Numbered from the stretch's first letter, positions 1-6,368 are shown. The stretch: 6,457 bases of DNA from Candidatus Bathyarchaeota archaeon (GCA_005882955.1 VBBB01000036.1:1096-7552), one strand, 5' to 3'. The notes: generated by a model from the sequence alone, not told the origin. Numbers and translations are program-made.

Positions 1-1
1 C

Positions 2-130
2 CGATTGCTGAATAGATTAGGAGCACCGAGAATTTCTCTCCTCGGGAAAGACCGAGCCCAGAAGTTTCCAGTGCGTGTTCAGTCAATGGTGGGACCCGAT
101 CCGTTGGAGAGTAGGATGGCTCATTGTTGA
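2..130 (+). CDS. Probable C-terminal end of an unrecognised protein (5'-truncated by the window edge)
   Basis: A frame open from the left edge gives about 42 residues ending in a TGA at 128-130. It begins RLLNRLGAPRISLLGKDR and ends PLESRMAHC. The mix of hydrophobic, basic and acidic residues (LLGKDRAQKFPVRVQ, then GPDPLE) reads like the end of a soluble globular protein. The other two plus frames stop within the first 15 bases. The stop lies about 40 bp before the TATA box of the next gene, a sensible place for a gene end. A competing minus-strand frame is also open here but crosses the nikR promoter and is Pro-rich. I do not recognise the family, so no function is given. Confidence 0.45.
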   Translation, partial: RLLNRLGAPRISLLGKDRAQKFPVRVQSMVGPDPLESRMAHC

Positions 131-167
131 GCTTCGCAGAAGTATTCGGCTCACGAGGCGGATTCGG

Positions 168-180
168 ATAATATAAAATT
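168..180 (+). promoter_or_regulatory. Archaeal TATA box / promoter of the nikR-like gene
   Basis: The A/T-rich stretch ATAATATAAAATT, with core TATAAAAT at 172-179, stands out from its GC-balanced surroundings and matches the archaeal TBP-binding box. Archaeal initiation normally falls about 25 nt downstream, here near 200-205, which would give a leader of roughly 45 nt before the ATG at 248. No bacterial -35/-10 pair is evident. Confidence 0.6.
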
Positions 181-186
181 TCATCT

Positions 187-228
187 TGGTAATACTTTTC
201 TTGGAGTTCGAAGTTCCCAGTAATACCA
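187..228 (+). promoter_or_regulatory. Candidate NikR operator: TGGTAATAC-N24-GTAATACCA
   Basis: TGGTAATAC at 187-195 and GTAATACCA at 220-228 form an inverted repeat matching at 8 of 9 positions with a 24-bp spacer. The core GTAATAC is also an exact direct repeat (189-195 and 220-226), 31 bp apart, about three helical turns. The pair flanks the predicted transcription start, just after the TATA box. NikR proteins bind spaced dyads and often control their own gene, so this is a plausible autoregulatory site. The arms do not match the E. coli GTATGA-N16-TCATAC operator, so the assignment is inference. Confidence 0.35.
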
Positions 229-232
229 GGTT

Positions 233-236
233 GAGG
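233..236 (+). promoter_or_regulatory. Weak ribosome binding site for the nikR-like gene
   Basis: GAGG at 233-236 lies 11 nt before the ATG at 248. An ATG at 237 just after it opens a three-codon frame that ends at TAA 246-248, overlapping the A of the real start. This supports 248 as the start, possibly with re-initiation. Confidence 0.4.
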
Positions 237-247
237 ATGACTAACTA

Positions 248-664
248 ATGAGTGACTTAACAACCAGAATCAGCATGTCCCTCCCTCCGGGGCTCCTTGA
301 GGCCTTTGACAGGGTTTCTCACCAGAGCGGGTACGCTGACAGATCCAAGGCTTTGCAGGCAGCTATGCGAGCCTTCATCTCGGATTTCGAAGCGGGAGTC
401 AAGAAAGGAAACGTTGTCGGGTCGATCGTCATGGTCTACGATCATGAGACAAAAGGTACCGACGAGGCAATCACGGAAACGTCTCATCATCACAGACAAT
501 CAATACTCTCTTCGCTACACGCCCACATCGACGACGCACACTGTCTATGCGCCTTGCTGGTCCGAGGGAAGGTGCCGGATATTGCGAGCTTAGAGGGAGA
601 GTTGAAGCGAGAGAAGGGAATCATGCAAGTCAAATCATCGTACCTAGAAACAGAATCCATCTAG
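248..664 (+). CDS. nikR: NikR-family nickel-responsive transcriptional regulator
   Basis: At 138 residues this is the usual NikR length (E. coli 133). Residues 5-45 form a ribbon-helix-helix DNA-binding domain (TRISMSLPPGLLEAF, then GYADRSKALQAAM). R7, S9 and S11 align with the E. coli strand residues R3, T5 and T7 that contact DNA. Residues about 55-135 form the ACT-like metal-binding and tetramerisation domain. The high-affinity nickel ligands are all present with exact spacing: H80, H91, H93 and C99, matching E. coli H76, H87, H89 and C95, within SHHHRQS and LHAHIDDAHC. The protein should be a tetramer that binds DNA when loaded with Ni(II) and represses nickel uptake genes; its targets here are unknown. 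It has its own TATA promoter and a candidate operator. The E. coli potassium-site acids E30 and D34 are replaced by K34 and A38, which may change how DNA affinity is tuned. The family call is firm; nickel as the sole effector is inferred. Confidence 0.93.
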   Translation: MSDLTTRISMSLPPGLLEAFDRVSHQSGYADRSKALQAAMRAFISDFEAGVKKGNVVGSIVMVYDHETKGTDEAITETSHHHRQSILSSLHAHIDDAHCLCALLVRGKVPDIASLEGELKREKGIMQVKSSYLETESI

Positions 665-673
665 ACGAAAATC

Positions 674-709
674 ATAGGAGCTGGGACTAGTTACTCAATA
701 GGAGTTGGG
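674..709 (+). repeat. Short direct repeat ATAGGAG[C/T]TGGG in the nikR-763 gap
   Basis: ATAGGAGCTGGG at 674-685 recurs as ATAGGAGTTGGG at 698-709, 11 of 12 identical and 24 bp apart. It sits in the 98-bp gap between the regulator and the propeller gene. It could be a regulator site or a local duplication. A T-rich run at 725-739 further on could terminate the nikR transcript. No convincing TATA box was found in this gap. Confidence 0.3.
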
Positions 710-762
710 CAAGTATCAGAACCGTTTTGGTTGATTCTTCCTCGTAACCGCCCAGAACCGAA

Positions 763-2853
763 TTGAAGTATCGCCTAGTTCCAGTTATCCTCCTCTTCTT
801 CATCCCAGTATTCGCTTCCGGCCTCTCCCCAGCTCATGCAAACTATCGAATAGCCACAACAGCTACTGATACTTGGCCCTCCATCCTCAGCCAGGGCTAC
901 GCGGTGGTAGATGGCGTCAAGATGGCGATGGCCGAGAATAATGGTGTTAACCAGATTGTTGCTGCGGGAAGCTTCAACAACGGTACCAGTCAGACTCAGC
1001 TCCGAGTCTACCACAAGTCTGGCAACGGTCTCGTCTTAGACTCGAATCAACAGTGGGTCTTTACTCCCTTCCGGAATGCAAACAGCTATTATTTCTCCGG
1101 CGTTGACGTTGCCGATATCGATGGAAGCGGCCTAAATGAGACCGTGACAATTGGAAATGTCCAACCAACAGCCGGCAATCCCCAGCTAAGCCAGATCGGA
1201 ATCTATCGATGGAACGGCGCAAGCCTCGCTCGACAGAAACTCTTCAACTTCACCGTCACCTCATCACGTCTTGAGACCAGGGGCCTTGCTATCTGGTCTT
1301 ACAGTGGCGTTCACCAGATCGTAACCCTCGGATATTACAATACGAGTGGAATCAACAATGCCCAGTTGGGAATCTGGTCCTGGGACGGAAACACGTTCAC
1401 GAAGAATACCCTCTACAACTGGACCACTACGGGGACTGGAGCAACGGGGTCCCAGGGTTTCGCTGTCGCAACAGGGGACATTGAGGGAATCGGAACTCCT
1501 GATATTGTAACAGTGGGCTGGAGCAACAACGGTACCGCAACTCAGAGCGAGATGCGGATCTGGGGTTGGACAGGTAGTGGTAACCCGCTTCTCAAATGGA
1601 CCAAGATCTGGGTAACAACAGGTGTAGGATCTGTTGCAACATCCGTAACCATCGCGGACCTCGCAAAAGATGGCAAGAAAGAGATAATCGTCGGCGGCCA
1701 GATCCTTACCTATCCCTTCTGGAAAGCTGAACTGACCTTATTCTCTGACTGGGGAGGCACACTGAGCCAGCTTGCCGAGACCAATTGGATCTCCTCGAGC
1801 CAGAGCAACTTCGAACTGATTCACGTATCCACCGGCGACATTGACGCTAGCGGCACCACTGAGATTGTTACGGCAGGATTCACCAACCAGCCGATAGGTA
1901 CCACAGACGTGTATTACGGAATCATCAGAGCATGGACATTGACTGGATCCACTATCTCCTTGCAACAATCCTACCAGTATACAACAGTACCTATAGCCTT
2001 GGATGCAGTGACGATAGGTGACATCGACAAGATCGGCAAACAGGACATCATAGTCGGTGGCCAACAAATAGGCAAGGGATTCCTCGAGGTCAGAGACACA
2101 GCTTTCGTCAACAGCGTCATCAGTCTTACGACAAATCCATCTCCCGCCCTTGCAGGACAATCAGTCACTGTCTCGGGCACCCTGACCAATACGACGGATG
2201 CTGGCCCACTAGTTTCAATGCAAGTTCTGCTGGAATACAACGCGAGCGGAGGGAGCTACAGCATCATAGCTACAACATCAACCGACTCCCAGGGACGATT
2301 CGCCACCAGTTTCACGCCGCCAGGACCTGGCTCCTACAATATCAGAGCCAGCTGGTCAGGCGACAATAGTCATAGTGGTTCAACTGCCAGCGCAAGTCTT
2401 ACCGTCAGCAAATCGCCAAGTGTAATCGTTCTTTCCAGCTCCAGCTTCAATGCCCAGGTAGGTGACACGATCACGATCAGCGGATACCTATACCCGGCCA
2501 ACACTGCCAAACTCACGATAATCTATACAGGCCCCGACGGAACGGCGATCAGTCACACTGTCAACTCGACCAGCACTGGCAGCTTCACAGATCAGTACCT
2601 TGTCAACACCGCGGGCACCTGGACCGTCTCGGCATCTTGGGCTGGAACGACAACAACCTCGGGTTCCACTTCGAATACCTTGAACGTTCAGACACAAGCA
2701 CAACCTCCGCCGCTAGTAACAACAATGAGCTTCTACGCACTGATTCTCGCCGTCGCTGCCTTGGCTGTTGGAGCATTTGCAATAGTCCGGAAGGGGCGTG
2801 GAAGAACCTCCTTGCCCTCTATGGTACCTACGCAAGCCACTCCCTCGAAATAG
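763..2853 (+). CDS. Secreted, membrane-anchored surface protein: seven-bladed FG-GAP/VCBS-like propeller plus two Ig-like domains
   Basis: This 696-residue protein has a signal peptide (residues 1-26: a KYR n-region, a hydrophobic core, and likely cleavage after SPAHA). Residues about 40-450 hold seven repeats of 60-61 residues. Each ends in a strand of the type [D/E/Q]-I-[V/I]-x-x-G, at 69, 131, 190, 252, 312, 372 and 433. Five carry an FG-GAP-like acidic loop (DID at 118-120, DIE at 239, DLAKDG at 299, DID at 359 and 420); blades 1 and 3 lack it. This predicts a closed propeller of the integrin-alpha/VCBS type, with Ca-binding loops likely. Two Ig-like domains follow (about 452-548 and 551-643), then a PPP linker, a membrane helix (about 655-675) and a short basic tail. 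It has no cysteine and nine N-glycosylation sequons. TTG at 763 is the only possible start between the in-frame TAA at 745 and the signal peptide; no Shine-Dalgarno precedes it. The role is probably binding or adhesion at the cell surface; the ligand is unknown. Confidence 0.88.
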   Translation: MKYRLVPVILLFFIPVFASGLSPAHANYRIATTATDTWPSILSQGYAVVDGVKMAMAENNGVNQIVAAGSFNNGTSQTQLRVYHKSGNGLVLDSNQQWVFTPFRNANSYYFSGVDVADIDGSGLNETVTIGNVQPTAGNPQLSQIGIYRWNGASLARQKLFNFTVTSSRLETRGLAIWSYSGVHQIVTLGYYNTSGINNAQLGIWSWDGNTFTKNTLYNWTTTGTGATGSQGFAVATGDIEGIGTPDIVTVGWSNNGTATQSEMRIWGWTGSGNPLLKWTKIWVTTGVGSVATSVTIADLAKDGKKEIIVGGQILTYPFWKAELTLFSDWGGTLSQLAETNWISSSQSNFELIHVSTGDIDASGTTEIVTAGFTNQPIGTTDVYYGIIRAWTLTGSTISLQQSYQYTTVPIALDAVTIGDIDKIGKQDIIVGGQQIGKGFLEVRDTAFVNSVISLTTNPSPALAGQSVTVSGTLTNTTDAGPLVSMQVLLEYNASGGSYSIIATTSTDSQGRFATSFTPPGPGSYNIRASWSGDNSHSGSTASASLTVSKSPSVIVLSSSSFNAQVGDTITISGYLYPANTAKLTIIYTGPDGTAISHTVNSTSTGSFTDQYLVNTAGTWTVSASWAGTTTTSGSTSNTLNVQTQAQPPPLVTTMSFYALILAVAALAVGAFAIVRKGRGRTSLPSMVPTQATPSK

Positions 2854-2904
2854 AATTCAATCGGCAGGTATCCTGCAGCGGATCATGTTCTACCTTCTTA
2901 CTGT

Positions 2905-2928
2905 TCGTACTCGTTTCGAGTAACACGA
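2905..2928 (+). other. Bulged inverted repeat between the two surface-protein genes
   Basis: TCGT (2905-2908) plus ACTCG (2909-2913), a TTT loop, CGAGT (2917-2921), a 3-nt bulge AAC, then ACGA (2925-2928). The RNA could fold into a 5+4 bp stem. It lies 52 nt after the first stop codon, inside the 148-bp gap, and is followed by CCCTTT. It could be an mRNA 3'-end or processing structure, or a binding site. The rest of the gap shows only pyrimidine-rich sequence upstream (2887-2904) and no clear TATA box. Confidence 0.3.
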
Positions 2929-3001
2929 CCCTTTAGTCAACTCGTCCTCTCAGTTTGACTTTGTAGCGCGCAGCGATGCCGAATCTCGAATCAGACGTTA
3001 A

Positions 3002-4627
3002 ATGGGTAGGCGGAAGGAGGTGCCCATTTTCCGAACGAATCGAAAGATCGCGCTGTTAGTCACGGGAGCGATGTTACTAGTATCCTCAGTGAGCAATCCC
3101 GTCCACGCTTCCGGTCCATTTGGTGAAATCTACTCGCTCTCGCAGTCCGCCCCCCGAATGCAAGAGTCCAACAACCAAGGCATCACCTTCATTCTCAACG
3201 TAACTCACGCGTTTTCAGGGATCAATTATCAATTCACATGGGCAGTCCGAGACCCATCCGGCACCACCCGGACCCAAAACACACAAGTGAACTCGGTACC
3301 CTCAACATTTACAACGAGTGTCACATACCCTACTGACTTCGGTGTAACTATCACAGAAGTCGGAAATTATAATATCACAGTCACCCAGGCGAACCCGCCA
3401 TCATCAACCCAAGCAGCTACAAGCCTCTTTGAAGTTGGTCTTACAAACTCGGAGAAGTACCAACGTACGCAAGCAGTCTCTATGATTGCCCAAGGCTATC
3501 AGAATGCCGAAAACATCACCATCTCAATAAGATCCGCAACTGGTAACGCCCCTGGCTTCCCTACAACAGGACTGGCAGACTCCCTTGGGGTACTCGCTTA
3601 TACTTGGACAAGTATTCCGCCCTCTGTCCCTCTCGGAAACTATACAGTGAGACTGACTGGGTCGACAACCCCTAAGACCGGTTTTCCTGACACCCAGACC
3701 TTCCTCGTCGATCCAGCTAACGTAACCATCACCCAACTATCGATAACTCAGAGCTCGTTACAAAGGTCGCAGACTCAGACTTTTCGCTTCATAGCAACTT
3801 ATCCTAACACAGTCCAAGTTAAGACCGGCTCGGCTATCATAAGAATAATTGAAGCAGACGGCTTCACAGAGCACGACATAAGTGCGACATACAAGACCTC
3901 GGTTGGACAGTTCCAGGGAACCTTCCAGATCTCTCTCAGCAGCGACACCGGGGTCTGGGTGGCAAGCATAGATGTGGGAGGTTACAACGACGGATATGGG
4001 AACATAGGGCCTTCATCGAGTGTGAACAGAGGTTTCGCTGTGTCAACCGCCGTTCTTACCGTCACCTCTAGCATACCCAACGGCAATTACACAACAGGCA
4101 GTATCATCGTGATCAATGCGATCGTAGTAACCCCTGGAGGAGGCAACTTCACCAGCGGAACGGTGATAGCCACTACCCATCAGTCCTCCGTTCAGATTGG
4201 TAGCCCGCTCCGGCTGTCCTATGATCAAACCCATGCGAAGTGGGTTGGCAGCTACACCGTGAACTCTACTTCGCCAACTGGACTTTGGTTCATACAAGTT
4301 AACGCAACCGACGCTTACGGCAACTCAGGATATGGTTCGACTTCAACACTAGTTACACTTCCGCCTACGCAGCAGCCACCGCCCTCCCCTACGAGTTCGG
4401 CGTTCAACTATCTCTGGCTCATAGTCATAGGGCTGGTGGCAGCTATAGCTATCCTTGCTTCGTTCATCGTCTATAGGCGAGGAAGAATGGTGCGGAGAGT
4501 GTTGAAGGTTGACCTTGAGGCCATTCATGCAGAAGCGAAGAAAGTCGAGAACAACGAGTTCTTCAAGAACGTCCAGGAACAACTAAAAGAACAGAGAGGT
4601 CATCATGACAGCAAAGATGTCAAATAG
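3002..4627 (+). CDS. Secreted, membrane-anchored multi-Ig-like surface protein with charged cytoplasmic tail
   Basis: This 541-residue protein has a long basic n-region (GRRK, then RTNRK), a hydrophobic core and likely signal cleavage after NPVHA at residue 36. The ectodomain is beta-rich and Thr/Ser/Asn-rich and resembles about four Ig-like or macroglobulin-like modules: roughly 40-147, 150-240, 243-350 and 352-453. They share the phrase G-N-Y-[N/T]-[I/V/T]-T (LGNYTVRL, GNYNITV). A PPTQQPPPSPTSS linker leads to one membrane helix (about 470-490), a YRRGR stop-transfer signal and a tail (491-541) rich in E, K and Q that looks helical. There is no cysteine and there are nine sequons. The ATG at 3002 directly follows an in-frame TAA and has no Shine-Dalgarno upstream; a perfect GGAGGTG instead lies inside codons 5-7, so the start is less certain than the gene. 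It lies 148 bp after the propeller gene on the same strand and may act with it. The general class is well supported; the specific function is unknown. Confidence 0.87.
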   Translation: MGRRKEVPIFRTNRKIALLVTGAMLLVSSVSNPVHASGPFGEIYSLSQSAPRMQESNNQGITFILNVTHAFSGINYQFTWAVRDPSGTTRTQNTQVNSVPSTFTTSVTYPTDFGVTITEVGNYNITVTQANPPSSTQAATSLFEVGLTNSEKYQRTQAVSMIAQGYQNAENITISIRSATGNAPGFPTTGLADSLGVLAYTWTSIPPSVPLGNYTVRLTGSTTPKTGFPDTQTFLVDPANVTITQLSITQSSLQRSQTQTFRFIATYPNTVQVKTGSAIIRIIEADGFTEHDISATYKTSVGQFQGTFQISLSSDTGVWVASIDVGGYNDGYGNIGPSSSVNRGFAVSTAVLTVTSSIPNGNYTTGSIIVINAIVVTPGGGNFTSGTVIATTHQSSVQIGSPLRLSYDQTHAKWVGSYTVNSTSPTGLWFIQVNATDAYGNSGYGSTSTLVTLPPTQQPPPSPTSSAFNYLWLIVIGLVAAIAILASFIVYRRGRMVRRVLKVDLEAIHAEAKKVENNEFFKNVQEQLKEQRGHHDSKDVK

Positions 4628-4655
4628 AAAGAGTCATTTCGCTAATCTTGCGGCG

Positions 4656-4668
4656 ACAAAACAAAACC
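4656..4668 (-). terminator. T-tract terminator after the sufS-sufU operon
   Basis: On the minus strand the sequence about 20-30 nt after the sufU stop reads GGTTTTGTTTTGT (plus strand 4656-4668). Archaeal RNA polymerase terminates at such oligo-T tracts without needing a hairpin. It sits in the 58-bp convergent junction with the surface-protein gene, where a stop signal is expected. No comparable T-tract for the plus-strand gene is seen. Confidence 0.4.
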
Positions 4669-4685
4669 GAAATTCTAGATGATTC

Positions 4686-5096
4686 TTAAAGATCGGATAG
4701 TTCTTCTTTCGAGCTGATAGCAGAGCCGAGATAGTTGTATACTCCTGTTTTCAAAACCTTCAGGGACAATAGCGCACACTTCAGCCTGACGGCGCTGAGC
4801 TGTCCTCCAATGAGTGAGAGTATCTCTTCCTTGGAAATCTTTCGCACGTCATCAATCGTCTTTCCCTTCACAAGTTCCGTCAGCATTGATGCTGAGGCCT
4901 GGCTGATCGCGCATCCCTGACCGTTGAATCGCACATCTCTTACGCTGTTGTTCTTATCAAGCTCCAATTGCATTTCTATGATGTCGCCGCAGAGAGGGTT
5001 GGAGTCCTTGGCGCTGATCTGTGCGTGTTCCAAGGTTCCCTTGTTTCTGGGATGGCGGTAGTAGTCGAGTATGATCTCGGAATAGACTGAACTCAA
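4686..5096 (-). CDS. sufU: SufU/IscU-type iron-sulfur cluster scaffold or sulfur-acceptor protein
   Basis: At 136 residues this has the SufU/IscU fold with all three conserved cysteines: C36 in NPLCGD (with D38), C62 in GQGCAIS and C107 in RLKCALL. These bind zinc or carry the nascent Fe-S cluster and accept persulfide sulfur from SufS in the cytoplasm. The N-terminal YSEIILDYYRHPRNKG and the SASMLTELVKGK stretch are typical. The RxKCAxL motif, with Lys rather than the IscU His before the third Cys, is SufU-like. However, C62-C107 spacing is 45 residues, near IscU (43 in E. coli) and without the roughly 20-residue SufU insertion (62 in B. subtilis). The start is TTG at 5096, overlapping the sufS TGA as TTGA, so translation is probably coupled. 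Scaffold versus sulfurtransferase activity cannot be decided from sequence. Confidence 0.92.
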   Translation of the reverse strand: MSSVYSEIILDYYRHPRNKGTLEHAQISAKDSNPLCGDIIEMQLELDKNNSVRDVRFNGQGCAISQASASMLTELVKGKTIDDVRKISKEEILSLIGGQLSAVRLKCALLSLKVLKTGVYNYLGSAISSKEELSDL

Positions 5097-6364
5097 ATCT
5101 TGAAGACTCTACCTGCCCGCTCGACGGAGCCGACGAGACGATCGATCTCCTCTTCACTATTGTAAAGATAGAAACTTGCTCTAGTAGTTGCGGCGACTCC
5201 AAGCCTCTCCATGAGAGGTTGGGCGCAGTGGTGTCCCGACCGGACCGCGATTCCATCCTCGTCCAGCATGGATGCCATGTCGTGCGCATGAACGTCTGCA
5301 AGGTTGAAACTGACAACTCCTCCCCGACTCTCAGGGTCCGGCGGACCGTACATCTTCAAGCCCTTCACTCTGCCCAATGATTCAAGTGCATACTTCGTTA
5401 TTTCCCTGTCGTGATCCCTAACGTTCCGTAAACCCAATTTTGTCAGGTAGTCGGCTGCTGCTCCAAGCCCGATTGCCCCGGCTATGTCGGTGGTTCCGGC
5501 TTCGAACTTGAAGGGCGGGTCTTTGAATGTGGCTTCGTATAGGTGGACCTCTTTGATCATTTCTCCCCCACTCTGGTAGGGTTCCATGGTTTGTAGAAGC
5601 TCTCGCTTTCCGTAGAGCACTCCTATTCCGGTAGGTCCGCACATCTTGTGGCCAGAAAATGCGAGGAAATCGCAGTCTAGATCCTGAACATCAATCGGCA
5701 TATGCGGAACAGACTGGGCTCCATCTACCAGAACCTTGCATCCGTATTTGTGGGCCTCGCGCACTAATTCTCGAATCGGGTTGATTGTTCCGAGAACGTT
5801 GGAAACATGGGTTACGGCGAAGAGCTTGACTGTTCCTTCTTCCAGATGCTGGTGACTGTCTTCTCGGAGGAGTCGTCCGTCCTCTGAGATTCCGACATAC
5901 TTGAGACTGGCTCCTTTTTCACGCGCCAGCTGTTGCCATGGAACAATGTTGCTGTGATGCTCCATCTCTGTGAGCATGATACTGTCGCCGAGGCCGATGT
6001 TTGATCGTCCCCAGGAATGGGCTGCGAGGTTAATCGCCTCGGTTGTTCCGCGCACGAAGATAATCTCGGATGGGTCCTTGGCGTTGATGAGATGGGCGAT
6101 TTTTCGCCGGGCGTCTTCGTAGGCTACTGTTGCTTCTTCGCTTATCCGGTAGACTCCTCTGTAGACGTTGGCGTTGTACTGGTTGTAGAACCGGTCTAGG
6201 GCTTCGATGACCTGAACCGGTTTCTGTGAGGTTGCTGCGTTGTCGAGATAGACTAGGGGTCTCCCGTTGATTTCTCGCTTGAGTATAGGAAAATCAGCTC
6301 TTGCGCGCCCGACATCGTACCCGCTGGTTTTCTTGCTAGGAAAGACTTGGGCGTGGCGCTGCAT
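5093..6364 (-). CDS. sufS: Cysteine desulfurase SufS (group II, PLP-dependent)
   Basis: This 423-residue cytoplasmic enzyme converts L-cysteine to L-alanine and leaves a persulfide on its active-site cysteine for Fe-S cluster assembly. The family landmarks are in order: ARADFPIL and YLDNAATSQKP near the N-terminus, H137 in MEHHSN (stacks on PLP), D214 and Q217 in VDGAQSVPH, PLP-lysine K240 in FSGHKMCGPTG, the FEAGTTDIAG segment, catalytic C380 in VRSGHHCAQP, and R395 for substrate carboxylate binding. Offsets from E. coli SufS numbering are a constant 14-16. The SGHHCAQP loop is the short group II type, not the long IscS/NifS loop. The ATG at 6364 adds about 15 residues before the usual start, but no closer start codon exists and AGAGG lies 8 nt upstream of it. 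It forms an operon with the overlapping sufU. The window ends before any sufB, sufC or sufD can be seen. Confidence 0.96.
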   Translation of the reverse strand: MQRHAQVFPSKKTSGYDVGRARADFPILKREINGRPLVYLDNAATSQKPVQVIEALDRFYNQYNANVYRGVYRISEEATVAYEDARRKIAHLINAKDPSEIIFVRGTTEAINLAAHSWGRSNIGLGDSIMLTEMEHHSNIVPWQQLAREKGASLKYVGISEDGRLLREDSHQHLEEGTVKLFAVTHVSNVLGTINPIRELVREAHKYGCKVLVDGAQSVPHMPIDVQDLDCDFLAFSGHKMCGPTGIGVLYGKRELLQTMEPYQSGGEMIKEVHLYEATFKDPPFKFEAGTTDIAGAIGLGAAADYLTKLGLRNVRDHDREITKYALESLGRVKGLKMYGPPDPESRGGVVSFNLADVHAHDMASMLDEDGIAVRSGHHCAQPLMERLGVAATTRASFYLYNSEEEIDRLVGSVERAGRVFKI

Positions 6365-6368
6365 GGAT

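Noticed and set aside
26..46. Short inverted repeat CCGAG...CTCGG near the left edge, considered as part of an RNA gene
   Set aside because: There is no T-loop, anticodon stem or CCA-like end of a tRNA and no longer secondary structure; the region reads better as protein-coding.
128..153. TGAGC...GCTCA and CTTCGCAGAAG inverted repeats after the first stop codon, considered as a terminator
   Set aside because: The stems are only 4-5 bp with no T-tract following, and archaeal termination relies on T-runs.
1..269. Minus-strand frame open from about 269 to the left window edge, Pro/Tyr/Asn-rich
   Set aside because: It has only a TTG as a possible start, overlaps the start of nikR and reads through the TATA box and operator region. 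The plus-strand partial frame at 2-130 fits the layout better, although the minus frame is not fully excluded.
1738..2160. 140-codon open frame on the minus strand inside the propeller gene
   Set aside because: It is antisense to a well-supported repeat protein, and its own product is Cys-rich with no recognisable domain; it is a shadow frame.
763..2853. Possibility that the propeller protein is an enzyme (sialidase- or quinoprotein-type propeller)
   Set aside because: The blades carry FG-GAP-like DxD loops and none of the Asp-box or PQQ-binding motifs, so a binding role is more likely.
4957..5316. 119-codon minus-strand frame spanning the sufS-sufU junction
   Set aside because: It lies in a different frame over two genes with intact catalytic motifs and has a composition typical of a shadow frame.
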